Origin: Anseranas semipalmata
Lineage: Eukaryota; Chordata; Aves; Anseriformes; Anseranatidae
DNA: 64,000 bases
Reading direction: 5' to 3'
Assembly (NCBI GenBank): GCA_013399115.1
Contig: VXAA01006068.1
Location: 655,993 to 719,992, forward strand
The translations under genes were made by a program, and so were the position numbers. The notes under the pieces are model-generated. The model did not search any database and had not been told where the DNA came from. It saw only the letters and a list, made by a program, of their open reading frames with translations. Below, in pieces: positions 49,849 to 60,871 of the stretch; within the stretch, counting starts at the first letter, position 1, and each line of letters starts with the position of its first letter.

Positions 49849-50090
49849 GTCCTTTTTGGTGCCCGACATGGGGCTCGAGGAATTTGAGATAAGGATGATA
49901 ATTGAGAGAAGTAACGGGCAAAACATGGACTGGACATTGTCTAAGAAAGTAATAATTGTGAAGAATAGGTGTTGTAGTAATGTGGTGAAGGGACAAGGGG
50001 TGGAGTGTGTGTAAATTGTCCAGTTTGTTGGTGTTGTGATGTTTGATGTGGGGTTCCCACAGACAGCAGTTCTTCAAGATTTTAAATACA
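49849..50090 (+). mobile_element. ERV leader remnant with primer-binding-site-like motif
   Basis: Just after the LTR, positions 49,857-49,873 read TGGTGCCCGACATGGGG, which has the form of a retroviral tRNA primer-binding site. An 8-base spacer separates it from the LTR end. I do not assign the tRNA. About 200 further bases rich in G and T look like leader, with no gag, pol or env coding. No matching 3' LTR follows, so the provirus is truncated. The right limit is approximate. Confidence 0.6.
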
Positions 50091-50427
50091 CCAAAGGTCA
50101 GTGTAATCAGAAGAAATAAACCAGCATTTTACTAATTTAATTCCCTTTCAGTTAATCCAGTTTTCACTGGTTGATCAGATGTCATTATTCAACCTCATTA
50201 TTTTTGTACCGGTACCTATTCCAGCATTATAAATAAAGTTCCATAATTTAACTGACATCAGTAACTATTTGTAGGTTTTACGTAACAAAATACAGCCTCT
50301 AAATAAGGAAACAATATAGATCTTACAGAAATTACTTGAGTCATCATATGCAAAGCACAAATACAAATTATTAATGAATTACAACAAGACTGTGAAAACA
50401 AGAAAAAAATTGTTACCAATCACATAC

Positions 50428-50489
50428 CCGCCTTTAATATAGTCAAGGAATGAAACTTCTGTTTCAATTAGGAAGGAAAGCAATGTTAC
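50428..50489 (-). CDS. CPNE8: CPNE8 coding exon: entry to copine/vWA domain
   Basis: The 62-base exon encodes 20 residues from VTLLSFLIE to FLDYIKG, plus two bases (GG) of a split glycine codon. FLDYI-G-G is the conserved lead-in to the copine A domain. The acceptor is CTTTCAG and the donor is GTATGT. The split codon is completed by the first A of the exon ending at 39,409, after an 11 kb intron. Confidence 0.93.
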
Positions 50490-50961
50490 CTGAAAGCAAA
50501 TAAAAGAGAGTCAGATATGAAATGTCATTTCCCAATTGACCAGGTAGAGACACACGCACAATGTTTTTGGAGGTGAAAAAAGGAGATGTAAAAAACAATG
50601 AAACAGTTTCAACAAGCAGTTTTTGAAAGGGAAGAGACAAGTTTGGAAGTCAACTACAATTTTTTTTTTTGGTTGTTGTTTTGTTTTGGTATGTGTGTTG
50701 TTTTTTTTTTTTTTAAGTGAAAGATAAGGAACGATCATTTTCCAGGGCAGGTTACCACATGCATGTCTTCTGATCACTGTATACCACCTCTATACATGAC
50801 TATTAGAGGCCAGATGATAATGTATCTATTCTTTTTGAAGTACTTATTGAGTACTTCAACTTTGTTTAAAGAACTCAATTACAATTATTAGTTATTTCTC
50901 ATCTCACATTAAAAGTGGTATTGAGTATTGACACAAGCCAAGAACGAAGAAAAACTAGTAA

Positions 50962-50962
<1 letters not shown>

Positions 50963-50993
<31 letters not shown>
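50963..50993. repeat. TA microsatellite
   Basis: About 13 uninterrupted TA units. Confidence 0.95.
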
Positions 50994-50996
<3 letters not shown>

Positions 50997-52859
50997 TTAC
51001 AGTGGAATATAGCATATAAAAATGTGAAGTTAAGAAATTTCTTCACTCTCAGCTTTTGTCATTCAGAAATTACATGGGACCAATTACTTGGGTCCTAAAG
51101 TGTTACTGGCATTTGAAGCGCTCAAGTCATGGAAATTTAACTAAAGATCTGGCATTCAAGATTTTCATATACTGCACAACATTCATGAAGCAAAGAATTC
51201 AATCCATATTATTTTCATTTTACTTACAAAGTGACACAAAATTCTCTCACAACAGAAAGTGCATCAGGCACTCAGTGAAAACTGCTTATGCAACTATTCA
51301 AAACAGTTTCACTCATAGAGAGATACAAGAAATAAAAAGGAGGTAGATTTTTGCCCATAAAAACAAAATTTGATTTGCCCCCATCTGCAGCAAAACATAG
51401 AAATTGCAAACATTCCTATGATGTAAACTTACATTCAGAATGAGATTACAGGTAGTAATTGTCTTCTATCCTACTTCCTTCATCACAGCTTCTCTGTGGT
51501 TCTTAGTGACTTGCAAAGTTTAAAACCACCAATTTACCCTTCTTGTTGAGAACAAAAGATCATAACAAAGTTCTACCAGACAATCAGTAGCATAGTCTTG
51601 AATATAAAACTAAAATTTCTATTCATTTTCCCACTTCACAGTTATTTCAATGGTTCATCTGTTATTACAGGTGGTCCTCTTGTTCCTAATTAACTTAAGC
51701 AAATGTTTTCAGTGAATCTTATTTTAAAAGGTAAAAAAACACAGACAGTACTCCTCATAAATGGCCAAAGTATTTACTTCCATACAGACAGTAACTACCA
51801 ATGCTACAATTTCTGTACAGTGAATTTTAAAATTGACTGCTTTATTTGAAACTAATCATGTATTCAGAAACATTTCTGCCTAGTATGTAGTTTGTATGTC
51901 TGAACTTAAAACAACTTCCTAAGTAATAATGAATTGAGATGGCAACTCTATCTATGTATTCCTTAAAAGCAGCAGTGAGATAGCAATCAATGATCTATAT
52001 CCACTTTGCTAAAATTTTTCCAGAAGCCAACTTTCCATTAGTGAGAATGATGGTCTTGGTACATGGTTTGGAAATTTAGAAATCTGTTGGCACAATGAAT
52101 ACCTTGGTTTAATGACAGAGAGAAGTAAAAACAAGACTGCAGGCAAACACACAGGAAAGTGCCCATTTGGAGAAGCTTGAGGGAAGCTTGAAGACAGAAT
52201 AGAAGTAAGGGCAAACAGGGACAAAAAGGACTTGATAAAGAAATTATAAAAGCAATGGTAGAGAACAGTGGCAGAGAAGGAAAGAGGAAAGAAAATTACT
52301 AACACCAAATCATTTATTGTAAATTTCCATGTAATTTGAGACCAAGGATAACAAGATACAGTTGATTCTGTCTGCCCACACATGAGTAAAGTATGTTCTT
52401 TCAAATGCAGACAGCCTAGTAGAACTTTTCTAACACCTTAAAGTCTAATAAAAGGAATATATTAGCAAAAAAATTATCTAATGAATCACATCTTGCATGG
52501 TAAATTTTCATGGACAAACTACTTCTGACTACTTTTTATCTTTTAAAACAAAGGTACAAAATAAGTCATCATTTTCCTGCTGATGAACAGACTTATTCAA
52601 GAATGTGAGAATGACAAATTGTTCCTTCAAGGCTATAGTTCAGAGTGGAAGTAGCCCTGCTGACTTCAGGGAAACTGTTCGTGTGCAAAAAAAACAAACA
52701 AAAAAATCATGCTGGATGTGTTTTCAAAATAACACCATATCTAAAATCTGCTTAGATTTTCCAATATATAGTTTTTCAACATTTATCTTCATTTTTTCAT
52801 AGATGATGTTTTGAGTATCATGGATGCCAGAACATGGAAGCTGAGAAGATGCTGAAGGG

Positions 52860-53426
52860 TGTCCTGGTTTTGGCTGGGACAGAGTTAATTTTCTTCTTAG
52901 CAGCTGGTATGGTGCTGTGTTTTGGATTTAGGTTGAGAATAATGCCAATAATGCACTATCGTTTCAGTTGTTGCAGAGCAGTGCTTACACAGAGCCAAGG
53001 ACTTTTCAGCTTTGCATGGTGCCCTGCCAGCGAGGAGGCTGGGGGTGCACAAGGAGCTGGGAGGGGACAGAACCAGGACAGCTGACCCCAAGTGGCCAAA
53101 GGGATGTCCCACACCATATGGCGTCGTGCTGAGCAATAAAAACTAGGGGAGTTGGCCTGGGGGGGCTGCTGCTGTTCGGGGTCTGGCTGGGCATTGGTCA
53201 GTGGGTGGTGAGCAATTGCATTGTGCATCACTTGCTTTGTATTTTTTTATTGTTATTATTATTATCATTTTCCCTTCATTTTCTGTCTTATTAAACTGCC
53301 CTTATCTCAACCCAGAATTTTTTTACCTTTTTTTTTCCTGATTCTCTTCCCCATCCCTTCTGGGGGAATGGGCAGTGAGTGAACGGCTGTTTGGTGCTTA
53401 GCTGACTGCCAGGTTAAACCACAACA
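52860..53426 (+). mobile_element. Solo LTR of an avian endogenous retrovirus
   Basis: This 567-base LTR starts TGTCCTGGTTTTGGC and ends AAACCACAACA, with TG and CA ends. The 4-base direct repeat AGGG (52,856-52,859 and 53,427-53,430) flanks it. The match can be read as 5 bases if one A is shared. It contains a degenerate TATA-like AATAAAAAC, an ATTAAA polyadenylation-like signal near 53,290, and a TTATTATTATTATC run. I recognise the family as a common avian ERV LTR but cannot give its Repbase name with certainty. It is antisense to CPNE8. Confidence 0.9.
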
Positions 53427-53951
53427 AGGGAATAATTTGCATTGCTAGCAAATGGTTCATAACAGAATATCAATAAAAGGACAGTAAACTCCATCCCAAA
53501 TTTACTAATAGATCTTCCAAGATAGATTTACAAAAACCTGTTGGTAATAAAAAATGATGACTCTTTCTGGTTTAGCACGATAGGCATGACTTATTAGCTT
53601 TTACTGATGCTAGCTCAGCAGTCAAATTTAAAAATAAAATTGACTCTTGAAAGTGCAAATATGTTTCAGATAAAATTTAATAGTGTCCAGTGATACAACT
53701 TCAAGAATCTGCCTCCAACTTTGGTGTAACTCATTTTTAAAATCATTGCCAACTTAACAGCACACTTGAAAAAAACTCTTATCAACTTTTTTCAAATGAA
53801 AATCTGAAAAGAAATGCTGTAGTACAGTAAATAGTTTATTGTTGTAGCCTTCACAGAAGGTTCTATTCTAATCCTGTTACATTACAAGTCAACTACACTG
53901 TATTTCAAGAGAAAAGAGCACCCAGTAATATTATAAATTACATTTACTTAC

Positions 53952-54005
53952 TGTTCCAGAATTAATATACTTTTTCTTTTTTCCTTTCTTCTTTGGATTT
54001 ATTAC
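53952..54005 (-). CDS. CPNE8: CPNE8 coding exon: lysine-rich linker
   Basis: The exon has 54 bases, exactly 18 codons, in phase 0 on both sides. It encodes VINPKKKGKKKKYINSGT. This is the basic linker between C2B and the copine domain, where other copines have a similar NPKKK-type run. The acceptor is TTTCTAG and the donor is GTAAGT. Because its length is a multiple of three, skipping it would keep the frame. Confidence 0.94.
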
Positions 54006-57000
54006 CTAGAAACACAGATGCAAGTATTAAAACAGTATCATTTGTGACTGAACACAAAGATAATTGTTAAGACACTTTCAATGCAGGAAGTAGTCTATTT
54101 TCAGTAGAATCTAAATTTATTCAGCATACTGTTTACTTATGCACCTCAATGATGGGATATACACATATTTCAAAACCAGTGAATTTATCTTCATGGTGCC
54201 TGCTAGGTAAGCCAGTGTGGTTACTCACATTTGACAAATTAGGGACTGAAACAACAGAGGTGAGAGTGTTCATTACATCTCAGTGAAACACTTCTTTGAA
54301 TTTTCACAAAATTCTGCATTTTATGTACTCCTGATCCCAGTGTTCCAGTGTACTAGGTCATCACTTGTCTTATGATGTACCTCTTCACATCCCAGTTAAT
54401 CTGTCTCCATCTTCTCAGTATTATCTGAGAAACATGGGAGTTGTTCTACTCCTGGTTTCTGTATTTGATGCAATGACAGAAACAGCAATTGCAAGGCAAG
54501 AAAGGCCCAGATCATACTGTCTCAAAACAGAAACTAGCTAGTTATTTCATGAAAAATAGCATGGAGCACCACCTGACTGGCATACGTGTGCTCCCAGTAC
54601 ACAAGAATCTTCACAGAACCAGACTACAAAGCATTAAACCATTTTCTTGAATGTCTTGAATCCACATGCATAAAATCTCCCACTGTAGCCATGGAAAAAA
54701 ATTGCTTCCCTTCTCAATACCTAAAGGCAAGTCTCAGTCAGTTTCATTACATACACATTAAGAATGTACTCCTGGTTTATTCAAAATTGCACGTGGAATT
54801 GGAAGCAAAACATTATTTTGTTAATTAGGTCAATCAACTATCTCCTAGATAACTAGGAAAACTCAAATCCTTGTGGCTTACTGCCAAGTTTTACTGTGAA
54901 CTACTCACAGATGTTCTGTGAATGACAAGGAATGGAAACGTTCCCAAATGAAATCTTAGTCGCTTAACGGCTATAAAATATTTCAACAATTATGCCTGAA
55001 AATGGGAAAAATAGTAAAATATCTTCCAAAAGTTCTCCCCCAGCCAAAACGAAGTTACATTTAAAGATTATATCCCTTGCACAGCATAAAACAGCTGTGA
55101 AATGCAGAGCTGGAAGAGATAACTATCATCTGAGGTCTTCCAGAACAGGCTAAACAAGAGTGAGTCTTTCTTTCCCTCCAGCATGCCACAGTGCTATCCG
55201 GTGAGTATTCCTCAAACCTTTACTGTGTAACACATACGTAAGCCCTCTAACACCCTCAAAAATCCCAAACAACCCATCCCCCTCCCAACTACAGTGGCTG
55301 AACTGGTGAGCTATGAATTAAGTCTGTATAGTGGTGGTTTAGAAGCAATGCAATAATTCTTGTTGAACCAGAATCTTAGCCAGACGGTGACTCCTGCAGA
55401 CAATTGCCCAGAACAGGAAGATGAAGGTAACAGACTGCCTGCCTGCCCTGTGGCCCTTCATTCACATCTCTCCAGAATCCAGTGGCCAGGCCTGAGTTAG
55501 CAGCATATTTCTCGCCAGCAGTCATTAAATGCCCAAAAGGAAATTCATCTGAATCTTTTGCTTCAGGTAGCTTAACAATTGGCTTCTCAGGAATTGCTAG
55601 GAAATACACTAGAGCTTGGACTGAAATACCATGGGAAACAAGGCATCTACTTGGGAGCGAAGATGAATTAAATCACAGCTTCTCCCTCCCCTATAATTCC
55701 AGGCACTATAATGATTATAATAATTATGTGGGTTTTGCTCAAAATCAGGTAACTTTATTACAAGACAACATTTTTTAGCCTCTGAAAGCTTTACACCCCT
55801 GCATTAACCTAGAAAGTACATGAACTCTTACCTATTAAAAACAAGTCTATTGAAGAGAGCTTGTTATAGCAATGTTTCTAATACAAAAACACTCAAACAA
55901 TTTTTTCTGTCTGCCTTGGGGCAGTCTTTAACTGTAACGCAATTAAAAAAAGAATTTGCCCAGTCTCTTTTGTTCTAATACTGCAAAGACTGATCATGCA
56001 GAAGCAGTAGCAAAGTACAGAGGACTGTGATGCGGGGAGGAAAACATGGGATGTTCAGGAAATGTATGCTATTGCTGGGAGTAAGATATTGATACTGTAT
56101 TTAAGAAACTGTGAAATCACTGTAAGATGTTATGACAGAATATTCCTGTTAGGGTAGGAGTCATGTCAGTGATACAACAAGAGAGGACAGTTTCACCGCA
56201 CACAGTAATCTGTGCTGTGACACTATCTGTAGGAAGCTGCTGTAAATTACAGTAACTGTAGGGTTGATCCTGGATCTAAATAAGAAAAAGCATGGCTTTA
56301 AGTTATCTTTGTCCTGCTTTGCACAGCTGCACCTTTGCTCATCTTCAAAATAAAAGTGCAGCACATAATTGGAGCACCCTTCCCTACCTTGCATTAGTGC
56401 TTGCATAAACCATCATATTTGTGATTACTTATTTTATGGAATATGATACAGTACAGAATACTGAAGTTTAATGGCAGTAGACCAAGACCAAAGGATGGCT
56501 TAAGGCTTAAAGAATAAGATCTGCATACCATACAGAAAAAAAACAGCCTATAGTCGCATAGGCATGCCTTCTCATTATTAGCAAGAACATCTTTCCATGG
56601 GGAAGAAAAAACACATTTCAATTCTGAAAGATACTAAGCATGCAAACTGCATGATGCTGGAACTCGTGGTGTAAATGCAGAAGCTGACCTAAATCCTTTA
56701 AAAAACATACCTAGAAGGTCTTAAGTATTTATGCTGAGAGACGGAAGAGGTCTTGAAATTAAAATGTCTACCAGGGTAACCATGATTATATTAGATTTGT
56801 CTTACTTCTGAAGTACCCTTGGGACAAGCAGAATTAAGAGAGTTCTGATCATGGGATTAAGATTGCATCCATGAAAATCTTACAGACAGGCTGGTCAGGA
56901 GTTTCACCAATCTGGACACATACGAGAATCTAAATGCAGGAATAGGCTCTGCTATCAGCATGGACAAAGAGGGAACAGGAGCACAGTCCTTGAGACAGCT

Positions 57001-59303
57001 AGCCATTGACCCATCCCAAAAGCAAATACTGCCAATATGAATCCACAGCTCATCAGGCAGCATCACACAGAAGTGTCTGTACTGCCTGCGTTGCAAATTG
57101 AAGGCAAAGTACCTGCTAATTTGAAAGAGGAGATGCTCCATACTAACAAGACTACACTAAAGGGAGATTTGGTCAAAAAAGTTACTCCTGGTTTTCTGGA
57201 TGGCACCAATGACCACTGTTGATATTGACATTGGGGAGCCTTGGATATTACTTCCTCCTGGGGAAGGTGGAGGGATAAGAACAAAGATGGCTTTTGGTAA
57301 CATTTGGAGACCAAAGATAGAGCCACGGAAGAAATACCAAGAAAAGTATATAGCCACCCTGGGACAATAAACACAGCATAGACTATACCCTGCCTAAACA
57401 GCAGTTTTCTTGTGTTGTACGAATGCTCACATCCAGAAATGAAAGACAGCAAAAATAAGAATAGAATTGCCTGAGGAATAAAATAAGATAATGAAGTTAA
57501 AAATCAAAGGAATGCTCTTTGCAAATCTCAGAAAGGGAGGCTACAAAAGACCTATAGAGCAAAACCTACAGATTCAGCACTTCAGCTTAGAGAAAATGAA
57601 AGTATTGGGCACAATCCATCCACTTAGTCTATGAGCATATGTGAAATGGAGGGTGCTAAAAAGCTTTCACAAAAATGCTTAGATATATGCCTACATATGT
57701 GAGAATGCAATAGTGTGTATTTTCACACAGGGAAATATGCAGGTCCCTGGAATACATGTGTTATTTCCATGTGAAAATTGCTACTCGAGCCTCTGCAGGG
57801 AGTACCTCTTTATGGTAATACTGCTCTGATTAAGCAAACCACCTGCTCCCAAACACCACTACCACATCAGTATCACAAGACAGCTGTGGTTTTCTGTGGA
57901 AATACATCAAGAACACATACCATCAGAAGGGTAAATTAGATGCTTAGGTACTGCTGTGTATCCAAGCACCAGTCTACTGCTGGGAGAAAAAGCAATGATG
58001 AAAGGACACAGACAGCATTCAGGCAACTGCACTTAGTTGCCTGTTACCTGTATCACCTAAACTAGTGGAAAATACTTCCTGGCTTTTGGTACATACATGT
58101 GTACACGCACAAAGGAGGAGGAACTCAAAACACTCCACATGGTCTCACCATGGGAAAGGAAACAATTCCTTTCACTGGAATTCTGGAAGACAACTCGAAG
58201 TGTACAGTGCAATACAGTGCAGATGCCTGACATAGACCCAGACAAGCCAGTATGTGCAGAACAGTGTAGGCAGACTTCCTACCTCTGGTCCCAAAAGGAA
58301 GATGACTACGTTTTATCAGCACTAGAACTGATCATTAGGCTAAGACAATTTAGGCAGAACGTACTAGCTCAGGTGCAGCATAATTCTAACACATCTATCC
58401 TGCTTCTAGCTGCGGAGCACATTCACAGCTTTTGGAGTTGCTGTACTATACACTGCCTACCAAAAATAAAGCTGAAGTGACCAAAATACATTTCACATCT
58501 TTTACTCCTATTCCCTCTCCTCATTTAACACATTTTGAAATTTCATTGTATTTTTCATTTCAGACTGAGATTCTTCTGGGATATTAATTTTAAAATGAAG
58601 TTTTAATGCATGAGTCTTAATGCTTAGACTTTGCAGACAATTTTTGTGCCCAAATCTGGAGTAATTTTTAAAGGGACCTTTCCAAAAAAAAAAAAGGCTG
58701 AATAGTCCCTTTATGACACCCTAAGTTTGTGCAGCTCAGATTTTGTTTGCACAACAATTGCTTCTGAGAATAAATTACAGCATACTTTGAAGATCTACTA
58801 AAGTTTGACCATTGGAAAAAAAAAACAATTTTTTTTCCAAATCCCAGCAATCCTAGACTAATTTGGGAAAGAAGTCTTAAACAAGGGACTTACTTGATCT
58901 GAAATAAACAAACCTGTACAATTTTGGCAACGAGGCCCTGAGGACAAAGGGAACGTAGATGTAGTCTACATTTACCTACAATACGTGAGAAGGTCTTACA
59001 ACAGTTAGAAGTTACCTAATAATGTAAGTTCCATACTTGAATTGATAACTGCCTGGCAATCCCAGCAGCTGGCAGATGAATGAATCCCAAACTGGAGATA
59101 AGAAGCAAATTTTTAAGTGAAGATGGTAACTGACCACATGAAAAGAGCAACCAACCCAAAAAAACCCACCAAGCTAAATTCTCTGTCACTTGTAATCCCA
59201 GCATCAAAACAGTAAAGATTCTAAAGTCTGCACTGAAGATCAAACACATATGACTCTGCATCTGATGTAGGAATCATCAGTTATTTGGATAAGAGAAACT
59301 AGC

Positions 59304-60508
59304 ATAGAATCATTGAATCACAGAATGGCGTGGATTGGAAGGGACCTTAAAGATCACCTAGTTCCAACACCCCTGCCATGGGTAGAGACACTTTCCACTA
59401 GACCAGGTTGCCCAAAGTCCCATCCAACCTTGCCTTGAACACCTCCAGGGAGGGGGCATCCACAGCTTCTCTGGGCAACCTGTTCCAGTGCCTCACCACC
59501 CTCTGTGTGAAGAATTTCCTCCTAACATCTAATCTAAAACTACCCTCTTTTAGTTTAAAACCATTCCCCCTTCTCCTATCACTATTCCCCCTTCTCCTAT
59601 CTGCCCATGTAAAAGGTTGCTCTCCATCTTTTTCATAAGCCCCCTTTAAGTANNNNNNNNNNNNNNNNNNNNNNNNNNNNNNNNNNNNNNNNNNNNNNNN
59701 NNNNNNNNNNNNNNGAGCCCTCTCTTCTCCAGGCTGAACAAACTCAGTTCACTCAGCCTTTCTTCATAGGAGAGGTGCTCCAGCCCTTTGATCACCTTCG
59801 TGGCCCTCCTCTGGACCCGCTCTAACAGGTCCACGTCCTTCCTGAGCTGGGGGTCCCAGACCAGGATGCAGCACTCCAAGTGGGGCCTCACAAGGGCAGA
59901 GTAGAGGGGGACAATCACCTCCCTGCACCTGCTGGCCTCACCTCTGTTGCTGCAGCACAGGACACAGTTGGCCTTCTGGGCTGCAAGCACACACTCCTGG
60001 TTCATGTCGAGTCTTTCGAAGGACAGAAGTCCTTCTCTGCAGAGCTGCTTTCAGTGACTTCTCCACCCAGTCTGTACTCATGCCTGGGATTGCCCTGACC
60101 CAGGTGCAGCACCTAGCACTTGGCCTTGTTGAACCTCATTAGGTTCACATGGGCCCACTTCTCACGCTTGTCCAGGTCCCTCTGGGTGGCATCCCTTCCT
60201 TCTGTTGTATCAACTGCACCACTCAGCTTGGTGTCATCTGCAAACTTGCTGAGGGTGCACTCCATCCTACTACCTACGTTATTGATAAAGATATTAAACA
60301 GCACCGGTCCCAAGACAGACCCCGGAGGGACACCACTCATCACCATCCTCCACCTGGACACAGAGCCATTGACCGCAACTCTCTGGATGCAGCCATCCAG
60401 CCAATTCCTTATCCAACAAATAGTCCACACTTCAAATCCTTATCTCTCCAATTTAGAGATAAGGATGTGTGGGACCATGCCAAAGGCCTTACAGAAGTCC
60501 AGGCAGAA
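59304..60508 (-). mobile_element. CR1 LINE, 5'-truncated, with reverse-transcriptase remnant
   Basis: On the minus strand this reads as the last 1.2 kb of an avian CR1. From 5' to 3' it has a broken RT domain with the turn [10 protein letters not shown] and the catalytic FADD box (inside 60,430-60,113), then the ORF end with [21 protein letters not shown] and [11 protein letters not shown] (about 60,005-59,715). The untranslated end follows, finishing in a short repeated tail near 59,304-59,330. The frame is broken between these blocks, so it is dead. A 62-base assembly gap interrupts it. It is 5'-truncated, as is usual for CR1, and lies in the same direction as CPNE8. Confidence 0.93.
59653..59714. 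other. Assembly gap, 62 N
   Basis: The gap lies inside the CR1 copy. The missing bases fall between the ORF end and the untranslated part of the element. Confidence 0.99.
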
Positions 60509-60795
60509 ATTATAACGTGTAACAGTTGGCAAAAGGAGAAATAAATGACAAATTGCTTATACAGAAATGGGGCGTAACCCACTAGTTGCCCCAAGTTATG
60601 TCATGCCAACCCAGCCATCTGAAGTTCTCTACAAAATTAGATTCTCCATTCTTCTTTATAAAAGGAGAAATGTGAAGTAACTCCAAAGCTTTGATTTTGA
60701 CAAGTACTGTGTAGATTTGACCAGTTCACCATGAAAGTACTGGAAGTTTTCTCAATTATTTTCAGAAAGTGAGTAAATATACTCAGAATACTTAC

Positions 60796-60871
60796 CTCAT
60801 ACACGTTGAATTGAGACTGCCCTCTCGACAACTCTCTGTAACTTGTTGTGAATTCTCCAATGAAATCATGA
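60796..60871 (-). CDS. CPNE8: CPNE8 coding exon (first in window): end of C2B domain
   Basis: The 76-base exon starts with one base completing the previous codon, then 25 codons beginning [14 protein letters not shown] and ending QFNVYE. The HDFIGEF stretch is the conserved end of the second C2 domain of copines. The acceptor is TATATAG before 60,871 and the donor is GTAAGT after 60,796. It ends in phase 0. The next exon upstream was not found before 64,000, so its intron is longer than 3.1 kb. Confidence 0.93.

Larger units (their letters stand above)
39456..50427 (-). other. Largest CPNE8 intron, 11 kb
   Basis: This intron separates the two halves of a glycine codon just before the metal-site exon. 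It holds a 23-base A-run, an AAT microsatellite, a T20 run, the exon-like segment at 46,482-46,600, a GC-rich block at 48,640-49,048, and the LTR with leader from 49,049. The rest is AT-rich and shows nothing that I recognise. Confidence 0.8.
50490..53951 (-). other. CPNE8 intron of 3.5 kb with solo LTR
   Basis: It contains a TA microsatellite (50,963-50,993), two T-runs near 50,660-50,715 and the solo LTR at 52,860-53,426, which points against CPNE8 transcription. No other feature is supported. Confidence 0.8.
54006..60795 (-). other. CPNE8 intron of 6.8 kb
   Basis: The intron carries the large antisense CR1 copy (59,304-60,508) and the second assembly gap. The rest is ordinary AT-rich sequence. 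A moderately GC-rich part near 55,330-55,650 contains a 77-codon open frame on the minus strand that I cannot assign. Confidence 0.75.

Noticed and set aside
52009..52404. 131-codon minus-strand open frame
   Set aside because: Its hydrophobic, phenylalanine- and serine-rich composition is as expected from the antisense of purine-rich DNA, and no domain is visible.
55182..55200. 19-base micro-exon on the plus strand between TTTCTTTCCCTCCAG and GTGAGT
   Set aside because: The splice-site match is good, but there are no partner exons on that strand, and such pairs occur by chance in this much sequence.
59646..60430. Reverse-transcriptase-like frames taken as a host gene
   Set aside because: They are parts of a dead, 5'-truncated CR1 LINE with broken frames and a CR1 3' end.
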